Positions 1-6,889 of a DNA stretch of 14,475 bases are shown here, in pieces. The stretch is taken from positions 1 to 14,475 of the forward strand of contig NZ_CALGNQ010000060.1 in the NCBI RefSeq assembly GCF_937958535.1, written 5' to 3'. Source of the DNA: an uncultured Georgenia sp. Lineage in GTDB: Bacteria; Actinomycetota; Actinomycetes; Actinomycetales; Actinomycetaceae. A program made the position numbers and the translations under genes. Each line of letters begins with the position of its first letter. Position 1 is the stretch's first letter. Below the pieces are notes generated by a model. It saw only the letters and a list, made by a program, of their open reading frames with translations. It did no database searches and was not told the origin of the DNA.

Positions 1-910
1 CGACCTCGACCGCGGTCTCACCGAAGATCGGGTTGTACTCGGCGACGAAGCTCAGGCGGCCGTCGGCGAGCGCCTGCAGCGCGTTCTGCGTGCCGTCGAT
101 CGTGGCGATCTTGACGTCGACGCCCGGCTGGAGGCCGGCGGCCTCGGCGGCCTGCGCGGCGCCCAGGCCCATCTCGTCGTTCTGTGCGAACACGAGGTCG
201 ATGTCGTTGCCCTCGGACTGGAGGACGGTCTCGAAGACGCTGCGCGCCTCCTCGGTCGACCAGTTGGCGGTCTGCGCGCCGACCTTCTCGAAGGCCGGGT
301 TGCTGCCGATGACCTCGTCCCAGCCCTCGTTGCGCTCGTTGACGACGGACACCCCGGCCGGGCCCTCGAGCACGTAGTAGCGCGCGCCGTCCGGGAACTC
401 GGAGATGGCCCACTCGGCCACGGAGGCGGAGACCTCCTTGTTGTCCGGGGCGATCCGGGTGACGTAGAGGTCGGTGTCGTCCGGCTCGATGCCGCGGTCG
501 ATGAGGATGACCGGGATCTCGGCCTCCTGCGCCCGGCGCAGGGAGTCCTCCCAGCCGGAGCCCTCGGTCGCGGAGAGCAGGATGATGTCCACCCCCTCGT
601 CGACGAAGGAGGTGAAGGCGGCGATCTGCGACGCCTGGTCGAGGTTGGCGGCCGGGGCGAACTTGAGGTCGTAGCCGGCCTCCTCGGTGAACGTGTCCTG
701 GATGTTCTGCTCGTTCGCCTGCCGCCACGCGCCCTCGGGGCCGACGGCGACAAAGCCGATCGTCGTCAGGTCGTCGGACGAGCCGCCGCCTCCGCCGGTG
801 CTGTCGGCGTCGGCGTCACCGTCGCCACCACCGCCGCATGCTCCGAGCGCGAGGGCCGCCACCATGGCGGCCGACGTCGCGAGAAGGCGGCGAGACCTCT
901 TCGTGCTCAT
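1..910 (-). CDS. Sugar ABC transporter substrate-binding lipoprotein, YtfQ-like (partial, C-terminus off the left edge)
   Basis: The first 303 codons are present. It should be the extracellular, membrane-anchored sugar-binding component of a CUT2-type ABC importer. A basic N-terminus (MSTKRSRR), a hydrophobic stretch and a lipobox (LGAC, Cys25) mark a lipoprotein signal, followed by a Gly/Asp/Ser-rich tether to about residue 46 and a periplasmic-binding-protein fold. Segments match what I recall of E. coli YtfQ (galactofuranose binding): GPEGAWRQ (Trp62, Arg63), IPVILIDRGI (Asp138, Arg139), VVNERNEGW (Arg193), FAQNDEMGLGA (Asn244, Asp245) and ATIDG (Asp272), all at positions expected to contact the sugar. 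An AAAGGAG ribosome site ends 6 nt before the ATG, so the start is secure. The permease and ATPase genes are presumably beyond the left edge. The related bifidobacterial fructose binder FruE belongs to the same family, so the sugar is not certain; the neighbouring GH43 genes suggest an arabinofuranosyl ligand. Confidence 0.9.
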   Translation of the reverse strand, partial: MSTKRSRRLLATSAAMVAALALGACGGGGDGDADADSTGGGGGSSDDLTTIGFVAVGPEGAWRQANEQNIQDTFTEEAGYDLKFAPAANLDQASQIAAFTSFVDEGVDIILLSATEGSGWEDSLRRAQEAEIPVILIDRGIEPDDTDLYVTRIAPDNKEVSASVAEWAISEFPDGARYYVLEGPAGVSVVNERNEGWDEVIGSNPAFEKVGAQTANWSTEEARSVFETVLQSEGNDIDLVFAQNDEMGLGAAQAAEAAGLQPGVDVKIATIDGTQNALQALADGRLSFVAEYNPIFGETAVEV

Positions 911-1000
911 ATCCTGCTCCTTTGCGTCACTCGACACCCGATGTGTCCGTGGCCGGTGGGGAGGAACCGGCGAGTGTCGATGCCAAGACTTGCACGGTCG

Positions 1001-1016
1001 ACGTTAACGCTAACAT
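1001..1016. promoter_or_regulatory. LacI-family operator-like palindrome, site A
   Basis: The minus strand reads ATGTTAGCGTTAACGT, a 16-bp imperfect palindrome with the central CG typical of LacI-family operators. It agrees at 14 of 16 positions with the perfect palindrome ATGTTAGCGCTAACAT, derived here by comparing this site with the one at 14379-14394. It overlaps the predicted -10 of the transporter gene and lies about 240 bp upstream of the LacI-type regulator, so repression of the transporter, and possibly autoregulation, is the natural reading. Confidence 0.7.
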
Positions 1017-1030
1017 TCTGACCCAGTCAA
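1001..1030 (-). promoter_or_regulatory. Predicted sigma-70-type promoter of the transporter gene
   Basis: Reading leftward, TTGACT (1030-1025) is a five-of-six match to a -35 box. It is followed after 18 nt by TAACGT (1006-1001), a weak -10 that keeps the important first TA and last T. Transcription would begin about 85 nt upstream of the ATG at 910. The -10 lies inside the operator-like palindrome, which is the usual arrangement for LacI-type repression. The -10 is poor and the call rests partly on that overlap. Confidence 0.45.
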
Positions 1031-1236
1031 CTCGCTCGGACGATTGTGACCCGCCTGTGACCTGGGATGCAGGCCGTCCTGTCGGCTGCCCGAAGGGGGG
1101 CGCGCCAGCAGCGGCCACCTGTCCGTCCGCCCGTGTGGCGGTCGGTGCGCAGACTCCGCGGCACCGGCTACGCTCCGTCGTGCGGGCGCGGCGCGGAGAT
1201 CTCGCCGACGATTCGGTCCCGCGGCCGTAGCGAGTG

Positions 1237-1243
1237 TGGGGGA
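1237..1243 (+). promoter_or_regulatory. Ribosome binding site that sets the regulator start
   Basis: GGGGGAG ends 11 nt before the GTG at 1255. The reading frame is also open from a GTG at 1234, but that codon has no Shine-Dalgarno and would itself contain this site within the coding sequence. The start at 1255 also gives the short pre-HTH tail usual for LacI proteins. Confidence 0.6.
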
Positions 1244-1254
1244 GCCACGCAGAC

Positions 1255-2265
1255 GTGAGCAGTGACAAGGCACCGGTGATGTCGGACGTCGCCGCGCGGG
1301 CGGGGGTCTCCCACCAGACGGTCTCCCGCGTGCTCAACTCACCCGACCTCGTGCGTCCCGCGACACGCGCCAGGGTGCTGCGCGCCATCGAGGAGCTCGG
1401 CTACCGGCCCAACCTCTCCGCGCGGGCGCTGGCCACCAAGCGCTCCCGGCTCATCGGCGTCGTGTACCCCTCGGGCCTGCTCTTCGGACCCAGCCACACG
1501 ACGATGGCGATCCAGGACGCCGCCCGGGCCGCCGGCTACACGACCGTCTCGGCGAGCACGGAGGGCGCCACCGCGAGCCCGCACGACACCTTGGAGTTCT
1601 TCCTCGACCTCGCCGTCGAAGGGATCGTCATCGTCGCGCCGACCACCGAGACGGCGCAGGCCGCACGCCGGCTCGCGGGCTCGCTGCCCGTCGTCATCAT
1701 CGCCGCCGGCCTCGGCGCGGGGACGCCGGCGCACGTCGTCGCCGTCGACCACCAGCTCGGCGCCCGCCTCGCCACCGAGCACCTCCTCGCACGCGGCCAC
1801 CGCGACATCGTCCACATCGCCGGCCCGGAGAACTGGTTCGACGCCCGCGCCCGCATCGCGGGGTGGCGTGCGGCCCTCACCGACGCCGGGCTGCCGGTCC
1901 CGGACGTGCTACCGGGGGGCTGGGACGCCCGGACGGGCTATGCGGTCACCCGCGAGCTCGTCCGCCGGCCCAGCCTGCCCACCGCAGTCTTCGCCGCCAA
2001 CGACCTGCTGGCGCTGGGCGCGATGCGCGCACTCCACGAGGCGGGGCTGCGCATCCCCGAGGACGTCGCCGTGGTGGGCTACGACGACGTGCCCGGCAGC
2101 GACCACTACCACCCGCCGCTCACGACCGTCCGCCAACCCTTCGCGGAGGTCGGCCACCAGGCCATCGAGGTGCTCCTCGCGGCGATCCGCTGGAGCGAGC
2201 CCGGCGAGGTGCTCTCGCGGCCCCAGCTCGTGGTACGCAGGTCCTCCGGCCCGCAGCCCGGGTGA
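1255..2265 (+). CDS. LacI-family transcriptional regulator
   Basis: A 336-residue DNA-binding repressor of normal length for the LacI/GalR family. The N-terminal helix-turn-helix is canonical: VMSDVAARAGVSHQTVSRVLN (about residues 8-28), then TRARVLRAIEELGYRPN (37-53). The hinge helix SARALATK (55-62) carries Leu59 at the position that intercalates into the central CpG of LacI operators. The C-terminal ligand-binding domain shows VAVDHQLGARLATEHL (163-178), AVFAANDLLALGAMRAL (244-260) and VAVVGYDDVPGSDHYHPPLTTVRQP (271-295). The gene is divergent from the sugar-binding protein and 45 bp upstream of the mutarotase, with which it is probably co-transcribed. Operator-like palindromes lie at the transporter promoter and upstream of the hydrolase genes, so a role as repressor of this sugar regulon is likely. 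The inducer is unknown; arabinose or an arabino-oligosaccharide is the contextual guess. GTG start chosen from the ribosome site at 1237-1243. Confidence 0.93.
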   Translation: MSSDKAPVMSDVAARAGVSHQTVSRVLNSPDLVRPATRARVLRAIEELGYRPNLSARALATKRSRLIGVVYPSGLLFGPSHTTMAIQDAARAAGYTTVSASTEGATASPHDTLEFFLDLAVEGIVIVAPTTETAQAARRLAGSLPVVIIAAGLGAGTPAHVVAVDHQLGARLATEHLLARGHRDIVHIAGPENWFDARARIAGWRAALTDAGLPVPDVLPGGWDARTGYAVTRELVRRPSLPTAVFAANDLLALGAMRALHEAGLRIPEDVAVVGYDDVPGSDHYHPPLTTVRQPFAEVGHQAIEVLLAAIRWSEPGEVLSRPQLVVRRSSGPQPG

Positions 2266-2310
2266 CCTCCACCCACAGTTCCCCCGTCCGACCCACCGAG
2301 GAGTCCAGCC

Positions 2311-3204
2311 ATGCCCAGCCGTCCCCCTGCCGTCGAGCTCGCAGCGGGCGACTACGCCGCCACCGTCGTGCCCGTGGGCGCGGGTCTGGCCGGCCTGAGC
2401 CACCAGGGCCGCCGGCTCGTCGTCCCCCACGCACCGGACGAGCTGCCCGCCGGGTACGTCGGCAAGACGCTCGTCCCCTGGCCCAACCGCATCACCGGCG
2501 GTACCTACGAGTACCGCGGCACCGTCCACGAGGTCCCCGTCAACGAGCATGCGACGGGCGCGGCCCTCCACGGCCTGGCCTGCTGGAGCGTGTGGGACGT
2601 CGTCGAGCAGTCCCCCTCCCACGTCGTCCTCGAGCTCGAGCTCGCCCCGCGCTACGGCTACCCCTTCCACCTGTGCAGCCGGGTGTCCTACCGGCTCGAC
2701 GCGGGCGCGGGCCTGACGATCGCGATCACGACGACGAACATCGGCGCGGACGTCGCGCCCTACGGTGCGTCGACGCACCCCTACCTCAGCTGTGACGGGC
2801 GGCCGGTCGACGAGTGCGTGCTGCGCTCACCGGCGCGCTCCGTCCTCGACGTCGACGAGCGGCTCAGCCCGCTGGAGGTGGTCCCGGCCGCGGACCTGGG
2901 CCTCGAGCTCACCGGTACCGCGCCGCTCGGCGCGGTGAGCATCGACCACGCGTTCACCGACCTCCCGGAGGACGGGTGGACGGTCTCCCTGGCCGACCCG
3001 ACGACGAGGCTCACGGTGCGTCTCCACGCGCGTGCGCCGTGGCTGCAGATCTACAGCGGTGAGCTCGTCGGGCGCCGCGGTGTGGCGGTCGAGCCGATGA
3101 CCTGTCCGCCGGACGCCTTCAACTCCGGGACCGACCTCGTCGAGCTCGCCCCGGGTGAGGAGCACACGCTGGAGCTGCGGATCGACGCCACCGTCGCCGC
3201 CTGA
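2311..3204 (+). CDS. Aldose 1-epimerase (mutarotase)
   Basis: A 297-residue GalM-superfamily protein that interconverts alpha and beta anomers of free aldoses. It has no signal peptide, so it acts in the cytoplasm. The three expected active-site residues can be seen: His87 in the ALHGLA loop, His156 in GASTHPYLS (the general acid), and Glu261 in VAVEPMTCPPDAFNSG (the general base). Asp212 in the conserved IDHAF element and the Arg/Asn of WPNRI (56-61) also match the family. The protein is slightly short for GalM (about 340 residues) but normal for the actinobacterial 'aldose 1-epimerase family protein' branch. A GAGGAG ribosome site (2298-2303) precedes the ATG. The gene follows the LacI gene by 45 bp, suggesting one transcript. 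In context it would act on the pentose or hexose brought in by the adjacent importer. The exact sugar cannot be read from the sequence. Confidence 0.9.
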   Translation: MPSRPPAVELAAGDYAATVVPVGAGLAGLSHQGRRLVVPHAPDELPAGYVGKTLVPWPNRITGGTYEYRGTVHEVPVNEHATGAALHGLACWSVWDVVEQSPSHVVLELELAPRYGYPFHLCSRVSYRLDAGAGLTIAITTTNIGADVAPYGASTHPYLSCDGRPVDECVLRSPARSVLDVDERLSPLEVVPAADLGLELTGTAPLGAVSIDHAFTDLPEDGWTVSLADPTTRLTVRLHARAPWLQIYSGELVGRRGVAVEPMTCPPDAFNSGTDLVELAPGEEHTLELRIDATVAA

Positions 3205-3261
3205 CCCCCCGCGTAGCTCCTCGGCCACGGTGACGTGGCGTCGTGCGTCGCGGTGGCGTGG

Positions 3262-3303
3262 CGGCCCGGATGGGTGGGACACGGCTCCCGCCCACCCGGG
3301 CCG
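3262..3303. terminator. GC-rich hairpin between convergent genes, probable bidirectional terminator
   Basis: CGGCCC (3262-3267) and GGGTGGG (3272-3278) pair with CCCACCC (3291-3297) and GGGCCG (3298-3303). That gives 13 G-C/A-T pairs with a 4-nt bulge and a 12-nt loop. The hairpin starts 5 nt after the stop of the leftward 1165-residue hydrolase and 57 nt after the stop of the rightward mutarotase. There is no U-tract on either strand, which is common for actinobacterial intrinsic terminators. The remainder of the intergenic gap (3205-3261) shows nothing recognisable. Confidence 0.55.
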
Positions 3304-3308
3304 TCGGG

Positions 3309-6300
3309 TCACCCGCAGGAGCGGGCGTCGTACTCCACGGTCAGGGAGTCGCTGACGAGGTCCCCGTCGCGGGTGGCCTCCCCCGTGACCGACACCCTCC
3401 CCTCGTCGATGTCGACCTGCCGCGTGGTGAACGCGAAGGACGCCGCCCGACCGGCGGGGAGCGTGGTCTCCCGCTCCCCGTAGGGCGAGGAGACCGTGAC
3501 CGTCACCGGGACGTCGTCGTCGTTGCTGACGCGGACGGTCTGGACGACGCGTCCGACGACGCACCGGGTGTCGGCGGTCGCGGCGAGGTCCAGCGTGCCG
3601 CCCTCGCGCGGCTCGACCGTCACCGTGACCGTGACGGTCTCGTTGCCCGGCGCGACCTCCTCGTGCGCCTCCATGTCGAAGACCGGCATGCCGTCCGCGG
3701 CCCAGTGGACACGGCGGACGAACATGTCCCGGCCGGACAGGCCGTTGTGGTCCGTCCGGGCGTGGAAGACGTAGAGGAGGTTGTCGTCCTCGTCGTGGGA
3801 CCACATGCCGTGGCCGGTCCCCAGCTGCCACTCCCCGTTGAAGATCCCGGACTTCTGGATCGGGTAGTTGAGCTTGGTCCACACGTCCGGGTCGGTGAGG
3901 TCGGCGCCCTGTCCCGCCGGGGCGGTGAGCAGACCGGTGGTGTAGGTGTCACCGACGGTGGAGCCGGAGTAGATCATGTAGATCACCCCGTCCCGCACGT
4001 GGACGTTGGCCCCCTCGGCGATCGTGTTGTCCCACGCGTACTCCGGCGCGGTGAGGCGCACTGGCTCGGAGGTCAGGCGGGTCGGGTCGGCGGGGTCCAT
4101 CTCGGCGATGAACAACGCCCCGAGCATCTGCCACACGTAGTAGGACTGGCCCGAGTCCTGGAAGTAGGTCATGTCCAGGGAGATCTCCTGGACCGGGTTG
4201 AGGATCGACCCATCGGCGCGCAGCACCTTCTCCGCCTTGGTCCAGTTCTCCGGGACGGCGGGGTCGAGGTGGTTGCCCTCCTCGTCCTTCTTCAGCCGGA
4301 TGATGCTCGCCCGGCCGGTCCACATGTCCGGCCGGCCGTTGGAGCCGTCGTAGCACGGCATGAAGAGGATCGACAGCGTGTCGTCGATGAGGTGGATCTC
4401 CGGTGCCCAGAAGCACCCGGTCATCACCCCGCCGTCCGCGTCGGTGTCCCCCGCCCGGAGCAGGTCGACCTCGACGGTGCGGCCCTCGGCGACCGCCTCG
4501 TCGGAGAGGTCCTCGATCCGGTCGGCGACCCGGAAGGGCATGTGCGGCCCGTTCGCGGGGTCGATCGGGTTCATGTGGAGGTCCTCGGTGGCGATCATGA
4601 GGAACTTCGTCTGCCCGTTGTGGTCGAACCGGAAGATCGTCGGGTCGGCCCGCTCGTCCGCGAAGGGCGTCGGGTACTCCGGTGCCTTGATGCGGCCGGT
4701 GACCTCGTAGCTCCCGGGGGTGCTCGTGTCCACGGCCGCGAGGGACTCCTCGTCCCACTCGACCGCGCGGGAGGCCGTCGAGCCGTCGTTGTAGCCGAGC
4801 TCGGCCCGGGCGGGCAGGTCGGTGACGTCAAGGGCGGTCCCCTGCGCCACGGTCACGCCGTCGAGCGGACGCACCTCGGTGTTGACGGTGCGGCCGAAGC
4901 GCACCCGCAGCCCCTCGGCGACCTCCGGCGTGACTGGCAGGGAGTTGCCCGTGGCGTAGTTCGGCACGCCGGCCCCGGTGACCCCGGCGGTGGCCGCGAC
5001 GACACCCCGCTGGACGGCGGAGCGGGTCGTCGGGTCGGTGAGGTCGGTGAGGGTCGTGTACATCGCTGCCCCGGCATCCGACGTCCAGGTGACGACGTAG
5101 TGCCCGGCGGCGCTGTCGTAGACCACGGCGGGGTCGTTGACGCCGCTCGTCACGCCGAGGTCGACGAGCCCGACCTCCTCGTAGCTGCGCAGGTCGGAGC
5201 TCCGGGCGAGGAGCATGCTCGAGGCCTGGGTCCCGTCGTCCCCGCCGTTGCGGGCGGTCCGGGTGGCGACGATCCCGAAGGAGCCGTCGGCCAGGTAGAA
5301 CAGGTGCGGGTCGCGCAGGCTGCGCACGATGCTGCTCGACGTCCCCGTCAGGGGCGGCGTCGTCGACGTCTTCGCGAAGAAGATGCCGTAGTTCTCGTTG
5401 AGGGGTGCCCACTGCCCGTCCTGCTCCAGGGCGAGGTGCATGCTCAGCGCGACGTCGGCGTTGTTCGCCTCGCTCGCGCTCGTCGGCACACGGCTGTAGG
5501 CGAGGAGCTGCTCCGCACCGTCCTGCGGCAGCACCCGGACGCTGAAGGACCGCTCGGCGCTGTGCCCGGTGGCGCTGTCGGTGACCCGCAGTGTGATCTC
5601 GGCGTCCACCGCGGCGTCCGCCACGATCGTGCCGTCGACGACCTCTGCGCCGGTGACGGACTCGACGGACACGCTGGTGCCCTCGGGGGCCGGTGGCAGC
5701 GCCGTCCCGGACGCCACGACGGGCGGGACGACGACCCGCTGGGCGAGCCGCTCGGCGCGCTCCTCGGGGGTCTCGGTCGACGGCAGCACCGTGACGGTGA
5801 TCGTCGCGCTCGCCTCGACGCCGCGGATCGACACCGTCGCGGTGAGCTCGACCGTGACGCTCTCCTCTCCCGCGAGGGGCGGGTTCACCGCGCCGTCGGG
5901 GGCGACGACGCCGGGGTCGGAGGAGGTCCAGGTCACCCGGCCGCCGGCGGTGGGCAGGTCGATGTCGGTGCTCGTCTCGAGGTCGGCGAGGTCCAGACCG
6001 TCGAGCACGGCCTGGGCCTGCTCCCGCAGCTCCTCCGCGTGCGGCTCGGCGTCGGCCGCGGCCACGTCGGCGACCTCCGCGGCGGTGAGCGCCCGGTCGT
6101 AGACCCGGAACGCGGAGATGGCGCCCTGGAAGAGCGGGTCGGGCCACGGGGCACGCCCGATGGTGTTGAGGGACTGGTCCGCGACGTCGGCGGGGGTGAA
6201 GTCCATCGCGCCGTGGGCGACGCGGGAGCCGTCGAGGTAGAGCGAGGCGGTGCCGGCGTCGCCGTCGACCACGGCGGTGACGTTCACCCACTGGTCGGCC

Positions 6301-6806
6301 GTGACGCCGCAGTCCCCGGCCTGGACCAGCCGCTCGGTGCCCCCGGACTTGAGCCCGACGAGCGGGGTCCGTCCGGAGCTGCAGTTGAGCGAGGCGAAGA
6401 AGTACTCGGTGGCGGAGGACTCGTTGCCGATGTTCCACAGGAAGTGGAACCCGCCGAGCATCGCCGCGGAGACCTTGACCTCAGCGGTGACCGTGGCCGA
6501 GGACGCTCCGGCGAGGACGTCCTCGGGGAGCTCGACCCAGTTGCCGCTGGAGGTCTTCGCCCCTCCACGCAGGGTCAACGACGTCCCGGTCCAGTCGGTG
6601 TCCCGGACGTTGTGGACCGTCGCCGGTCCGAGGTCGGTCGCCGCGCTGTTGGGGACCTCGGCGCCCTCGGCCTGGTCGAAGAGGTACTCGACGACGAGGT
6701 CCTCCTCCGGGACCGCGGCGTGGGCGCTCACCATCCCCGACCCCAGGACCATCGCGCCGAGCGCCGCGACGGCGACGGCCGCCCTGCGCCTTGGTGTGAC
6801 TCTCAT
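3309..6806 (-). CDS. Secreted multidomain GH43 glycosidase with an extra half-propeller (1165 aa)
   Basis: Probably an extracellular arabinan- or arabinoside-degrading enzyme. Domains in order: signal peptide (cleavage likely after AHA30); LamG-type beta-sandwich (about 33-250, closing with AFRVYDRALTAAEV); atrophied bacterial Ig (268-342, with VTWTSSDPGVVAPDG); a second degenerate Ig-like segment (348-426); an incomplete GH43-like segment (432-640, SLRDPHLF with Asp499, GVNDPAVV with Asp558); group-4 Ig domain (645-707, ending PGSYEVTGRI); a full GH43 domain (712-1048); and the shared Cys module (about 1074-1165, Cys1082 and Cys1164). In the full GH43 the triad is read as Asp721 (RADPTIF), Asp878 (LDMTYFQD) and Glu931 (AEGANVH), with FWAPEIH at 799-805. 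GGGAG lies just before the ATG; the frame is open further upstream, into the preceding gene, but the ribosome site and signal peptide fix this start. It is last of three hydrolase genes, 83 bp after its neighbour. The linkage cleaved is not determinable from sequence alone. Confidence 0.88.
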   Translation of the reverse strand: MRVTPRRRAAVAVAALGAMVLGSGMVSAHAAVPEEDLVVEYLFDQAEGAEVPNSAATDLGPATVHNVRDTDWTGTSLTLRGGAKTSSGNWVELPEDVLAGASSATVTAEVKVSAAMLGGFHFLWNIGNESSATEYFFASLNCSSGRTPLVGLKSGGTERLVQAGDCGVTADQWVNVTAVVDGDAGTASLYLDGSRVAHGAMDFTPADVADQSLNTIGRAPWPDPLFQGAISAFRVYDRALTAAEVADVAAADAEPHAEELREQAQAVLDGLDLADLETSTDIDLPTAGGRVTWTSSDPGVVAPDGAVNPPLAGEESVTVELTATVSIRGVEASATITVTVLPSTETPEERAERLAQRVVVPPVVASGTALPPAPEGTSVSVESVTGAEVVDGTIVADAAVDAEITLRVTDSATGHSAERSFSVRVLPQDGAEQLLAYSRVPTSASEANNADVALSMHLALEQDGQWAPLNENYGIFFAKTSTTPPLTGTSSSIVRSLRDPHLFYLADGSFGIVATRTARNGGDDGTQASSMLLARSSDLRSYEEVGLVDLGVTSGVNDPAVVYDSAAGHYVVTWTSDAGAAMYTTLTDLTDPTTRSAVQRGVVAATAGVTGAGVPNYATGNSLPVTPEVAEGLRVRFGRTVNTEVRPLDGVTVAQGTALDVTDLPARAELGYNDGSTASRAVEWDEESLAAVDTSTPGSYEVTGRIKAPEYPTPFADERADPTIFRFDHNGQTKFLMIATEDLHMNPIDPANGPHMPFRVADRIEDLSDEAVAEGRTVEVDLLRAGDTDADGGVMTGCFWAPEIHLIDDTLSILFMPCYDGSNGRPDMWTGRASIIRLKKDEEGNHLDPAVPENWTKAEKVLRADGSILNPVQEISLDMTYFQDSGQSYYVWQMLGALFIAEMDPADPTRLTSEPVRLTAPEYAWDNTIAEGANVHVRDGVIYMIYSGSTVGDTYTTGLLTAPAGQGADLTDPDVWTKLNYPIQKSGIFNGEWQLGTGHGMWSHDEDDNLLYVFHARTDHNGLSGRDMFVRRVHWAADGMPVFDMEAHEEVAPGNETVTVTVTVEPREGGTLDLAATADTRCVVGRVVQTVRVSNDDDVPVTVTVSSPYGERETTLPAGRAASFAFTTRQVDIDEGRVSVTGEATRDGDLVSDSLTVEYDARSCG
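3312..3587 (-). repeat. Shared C-terminal Cys module, copy 1
   Basis: Codes for 92 residues at the C-terminus of the 1165-residue enzyme. The pattern is ADTRCVVGRVVQTVRVSN, then a beta-rich stretch with SSPYGERETTLPAG and AFTTRQ, ending DARSCG. The first Cys and the penultimate Cys are 82 residues apart. The same module closes the two other hydrolases. The alternating pattern suggests a small beta-sandwich closed by one disulfide. Its function is unknown to me. Confidence 0.85.
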
Positions 6807-6852
6807 TCCACTCTCCCTTGTGTGACCTGCGGTGGTCGTGGCCAGGTGTGGC

Positions 6853-6883
6853 GGGACCGGCCGGCGACGGGCCGGCCGGCCCC
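6853..6883 (-). terminator. Strong hairpin after the 1452-residue hydrolase gene
   Basis: On the minus strand GGGGCCGGCCGGC pairs with GCCGGCCGGTCCC: 13 pairs including one G-U, with a 5-nt loop (positions 6883-6871 and 6865-6853). It begins 6 nt after the stop codon. There is no U-tract. It could end most transcripts, stabilise the 3' end of the upstream message, or both, because the next gene starts only 47 nt later with no visible promoter. Confidence 0.55.
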
Positions 6884-6889
6884 TGCGGG

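Larger units (their letters stand above)
911..1254. other. Divergent intergenic region between transporter and regulator genes
   Basis: This 344-bp gene-free stretch separates two divergent genes. It holds the leftward promoter and operator at 1001-1030 and the ribosome site of the transporter gene at 917-923. Between them is a possible leader structure: TCGACAC (931-937) can pair with GTGTCGA (974-980), enclosing a smaller CCGGT/ACCGG stem (953-957/966-970). A 7-bp direct repeat TGTGACC occurs at 1045-1051 and 1056-1062. I could not place a convincing rightward promoter for the regulator. The segment 1063-1230 shows no recognisable element. Confidence 0.6.

Noticed and set aside
746..906. 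Plus-strand open frames opposite the signal peptide of the binding lipoprotein
   Set aside because: They are antisense to a clear lipoprotein signal and YtfQ-like motifs and show only Pro/Ser/Ala runs.
1045..1062. TGTGACC direct repeat as a CRP-like site
   Set aside because: CRP sites are inverted, not direct, repeats, and the 11-bp spacing and single occurrence give no further support.
1063..1230. Small gene between the transporter and the regulator
   Set aside because: Open frames exist on both strands, but none has a ribosome site with a plausible start or a protein-like composition.
1234..1254. Earlier GTG start for the LacI regulator, adding seven residues
   Set aside because: It has no ribosome site of its own and would bury the GGGGGAG that fits the GTG at 1255.
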